A stretch of DNA of 64,000 nucleotides from the NCBI RefSeq assembly GCF_048771995.1, contig NC_133063.1, forward strand, positions 67,656,014 to 67,720,013, written 5' to 3'. Source of the stretch: Taeniopygia guttata. Its lineage: Eukaryota; Chordata; Aves; Passeriformes; Estrildidae. Below are positions 61,035 through 64,000 of the stretch, piece by piece. The stretch's first letter is position 1. Each line of letters opens with the position of its first letter. The notes below the pieces were generated by a model. It was not told where the DNA came from. It saw nothing but the letters and a program-made list of their open reading frames with translations, and did no database searches. The position numbers and the translations under genes were made by a program.

Positions 61035-62445
61035 AATTGGCTGATGCAGTTGCACAGTCATTTGCCATGATAATCTGAAAAGTCATGGCAGTCAGGGCAA
61101 GTCCCAGGTGACTGGAAAAAGGGAAGAACATTGTACTGACCTTTAAGAATTGGAGGACTACGGAGAACTATTGACTCGTTAGCTTCACCTCTGCCTGGGA
61201 AGATCATGGAACAGATGCCCCTAGAGCTGTGCACATATGGGACAGGGAGGTGATTCAGGACAGACAACACAACCGCACCAAGGACAGATCCTGCCTGATC
61301 AAGACAGTGGTCTTCTACGATGGGGTGATGGCATCAGTGGACAAGGGAAGGGTTACAGATGTCATTTATCTGTCATTTTACTGTAAAGCTTTGGCACAGT
61401 CCCCCACAACATCCTTCTGTCTTGCCTGGAGAAAGATGGACTCAGTGGCTGGACTGTTCAGTGGACGAGGAACTGGTTTGACAGTCACACCCAGAGGGTT
61501 GTGGTCAATGGCTCAGAGTCCTAATGGATTTGAGGGACAAGTGATGTCTCTTGAGGGTCCATAATGGGACCAGTGTTACTTAGTATCTTCATTAATGACA
61601 TGGATGAAGGGATCAAGTGCAGCCTTAGCAGATTTGCAGATGACACCAACCTGAGTGGTGTACTTGACACACCTGAAGGATGGGTTACCATCCAGAAGAC
61701 AAGCTTAAGAAGTGGCCCAGGGGAACCTCATGGAAGGTGCTGAACCTGGGTCAGAGCAACCCTGGCACCAGCACAGGCTGGGGATGGGCAGATCACAGCA
61801 GCCCTGCCCAGAAGGACTTGGGGGTGCTGGGGGATGAGAGGCTGGACATGACCCAGCCATGGGCACTCACAGCCCAGAGAGCCACACGTGTCCTGGGCTG
61901 CATCCAGAGCAGGGTGGGCAGCAGGGCCAGGGAGGGGATTCTGCCCCTCTGCTCTGCTCTGCTCTGCTGAGAGCCCACTGCAGTGCTGCATCAGCTCTGG
62001 GGTACCCAGCATGGGAAGGGCATGGAACTGTGAAGCAAGTCCAAAGGAGGGACGTGAAGCTGAAGAGAGAGATGGAGCACCTGCTCTATAGGCTGATAAA
62101 ACTGAATTTGTTCAGCCTGGCAAACTGAAGGCCCGGGGGTGACCTAACTGCAACCTTCCAGCACCCAAAGGGAGCCTACACGAAAGAAAGGAACATTTTA
62201 CATGTAGTGATAGGGCAAGTGGGAATGGATTAAAACTGAAAGAGTATAGTTTAGATTAGATACTAGGAAGAAATTCTTTACTGTGAGGCTGCTGAGGCAC
62301 TGGAGCAGGCTGTCCCGAGAAGCTGTGTAATGTCCCATCCTCCATCTTCAAAGCCAGGTGTTGATGGAGCTCTGAGCAATTTGGTCTAGTGAGGGAGGTT
62401 GGTCCCTTCCAACCCAAGCCATTCTATAATTCTTTGACTCTATGT
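61035..62445 (+). mobile_element. CR1 LINE, 1.4-kb fragment with RT remnant
   Basis: This is the longest CR1 in the window. It includes the reverse-transcriptase catalytic box region: the codons at 61633-61644 read F-A-D-D within RFADDTNLSG. The ORF2 3' end follows ('GTCCTGGGCTGCATCCAGAG', 'CAGTGCTGCATCAGCTCTGG') and then the 3' tail ('GGTCCCTTCCAACCCAAGCC', 'ATTCTATAATTC'). Stops and frameshifts interrupt the reading frame, so it is inactive. It is antisense to PGM5. Confidence 0.92.
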
Positions 62446-64000
62446 CAACACCTATTTATTGCTGACAGAATTCACATAATAAATTATAATGTAATGTAAA
62501 CAGAGCTAATTAAGTCATTATCAGAATAGTGGGGACAATTAACTACTGAAACCCTTTTCAGGGTGCTTATCCTGAAACAACACAACATGTTGAAGAGCAC
62601 ACTGGATTTACAACTACAATCATTGTGGATCATTTCTTTCTTTGTCCTTGTATATGAAACTTATTGTTTGAATCTTATTCTAGTTCAATAATACATCCAT
62701 GTGGCTAAACAAAGGACAAGACATGTGTGGGGATGTACAAATATCAAACAGTGAAAGGACTAAGCAAAGTAAGGCTATAGATGAGATTAAAGGTCAACAA
62801 AGTCTTATTTTAGTAGTTCATGCCCATTGAACATCTACATTTTACAACTGTATTAAATTTAGGAAAACTCATAACTCTATTCACTTAGAAAAAGATACAT
62901 GCCAATGAATAAAGGTCCACTTCATATAAGACTTCAGGGACAAACCTATTGTTTGTTATAATGAACTGAGCTTTCTGAAATGCTAGTTGGATGCCTATTT
63001 GAGTAGTTAAAAACAAAGAAATAATTTTAAAATATAAATATTCCATGTAAAAACTATCTGGAAAGCACTATTCTCAGGAATGCCCAATGATGAGGGCATC
63101 ACCTGTGACAAGCCACATCAATTGAGTGGTCTTTAATTCTAGAGCAGAATATTTCAGTTTTAGAAAAGTACTAGGCATTGTTTTCAAGACTTTGTTTTAG
63201 ATCTAGATTGCATCACTACTCTAAGTTACACAATATTCAAATCCATAATACATTGAATTGAATTTGATTTGTTTGAATTGAAAACATCGAGTTGTTTCTG
63301 ATATACCTTGGAGAGAGTATGATGTTAATTTTTCTTTATTGCTCCTGATTTTCACTGTTGATACTGGCTTGCAGGAAGAATTGAACGGAAAAAAAATAGC
63401 AAGCCCTCATTTCCCAGGTGTCCATGAAACTGCTTCTGCAAATTTCTTTAAATGAATCATTCAACAGCCAGAAGTTATGGCTATTCACATTTGTCCATGA
63501 CCTCAAACATAAATTATTGGCATATTTTACCACTTTCCCCTGAACTCCTCTGTTGTAGATCAGGATCTATGCCTATGCATTAATCTAGGTAGAAAGTATT
63601 ACCAAATAATTGTATGAAAGATGGTATTAAAATATGACTTGCGTGACTCTCACATTCATTAACACCTATGGTTTACAACACATACTGACCTACATATAAA
63701 CTGGAACAAAAGGTCAAGAAGGTCCACTTCTACTCAAGAAGTGCCACCATTAGTATTCCAGAATAATATGCACATCTCAACATGCACATTGGAAAATGTA
63801 GTTCAGATATTTACTTATCTGTGAAAGATTCACCATCAGAAGCTACATTGTCAAAGACTACAGAAGCAAGAACTTGAACACTACTATAAAGTTGGATGAT
63901 TAATTTTGGAAAAGGCTTTGTCTGGAAAAGGAAAGGGGTGGGGGAAAGGATGCTGGTATGAGGCAAAGTCAAGCTAATTACCATAATGATTCCACAAAAT

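Larger units (their letters stand above)
56754..64000 (-). other. PGM5: PGM5 last intron (partial)
   Basis: More than 7.2 kb of intron lies upstream of the terminal exon in gene direction. No further PGM5 exon was recognised. It contains an ERVL LTR (59852-60402) and a long CR1 (61035-62445); the rest is AT-rich with no recognised feature. Confidence 0.75.

Noticed and set aside
61229..62128. Open frames of about 90-110 codons
   Set aside because: They are parts of the decayed CR1 at 61035-62445.
56754..64000. Search for the penultimate PGM5 exon
   Set aside because: No minus-strand segment with the expected phosphohexomutase domain-4 coding pattern was found; it probably lies beyond the window.

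Overview
The window looks like bird nuclear DNA. It carries many truncated CR1 LINEs in both orientations and several avian ERVL/ERVK-type LTRs, and its gene content is very sparse. Two protein-coding genes can be recognised. One is a complete two-exon TMEM252 on the + strand (coding exons 46545-46816 and 48560-48908, 206 aa). The other is the last coding exon of PGM5 on the - strand (56664-56753), with its upstream exons beyond the right edge. The two genes are tail to tail, as their human orthologues are at 9q21.11. In birds that segment lies on chromosome Z, so a Z-linked origin is the best inference.

Layout: 1-12700 is gene-poor, with a short tandem repeat and hairpin at the left edge, a CR1 split by an LTR (3846-4790) and an ERVL LTR (8051-8619). 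A 707-bp solo LTR with a perfect 6-bp target duplication lies at 12738-13444. Region 13451-30356 holds only CR1 fragments (21925, 22840, 24522, 27322, 28170) and simple repeats. Region 30363-34287 is a nested retroviral locus. Region 34294-46450 is intergenic, with one more LTR candidate (36449) and a (TG)n array (40056). TMEM252 follows, with a CR1 in its only intron. An intergenic stretch with a CR1 split by an ERVL LTR (51625-53880) separates it from the PGM5 3' end. The last 7.2 kb is PGM5 intron, containing an ERVL LTR and a 1.4-kb CR1.

The most unusual object is at 30483-33829. It is a minus-strand provirus with two 356-bp LTRs that differ at only a few positions, a 6-bp target duplication (CCCTCC), a tRNA-Phe-type primer-binding site beside one LTR and a polypurine tract beside the other. 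It sits inside an older solo LTR that has its own 6-bp duplication (GAGTAG). Only about 2.6 kb lies between the LTRs: a Gag-start-like fragment, an Env transmembrane-subunit fragment, and between them about 1 kb of extremely GC- and CpG-rich DNA. That segment has GC boxes, a CCAAT box and a TATA box in promoter order. It does not look retroviral and may be a captured host CpG-island promoter. No pol-like reading frame was seen, so the element could not be autonomous.

No rRNA, tRNA, CRISPR or operon-like feature was found, and most other open reading frames look like chance. Family assignments rest on recognition by eye, without database searches.
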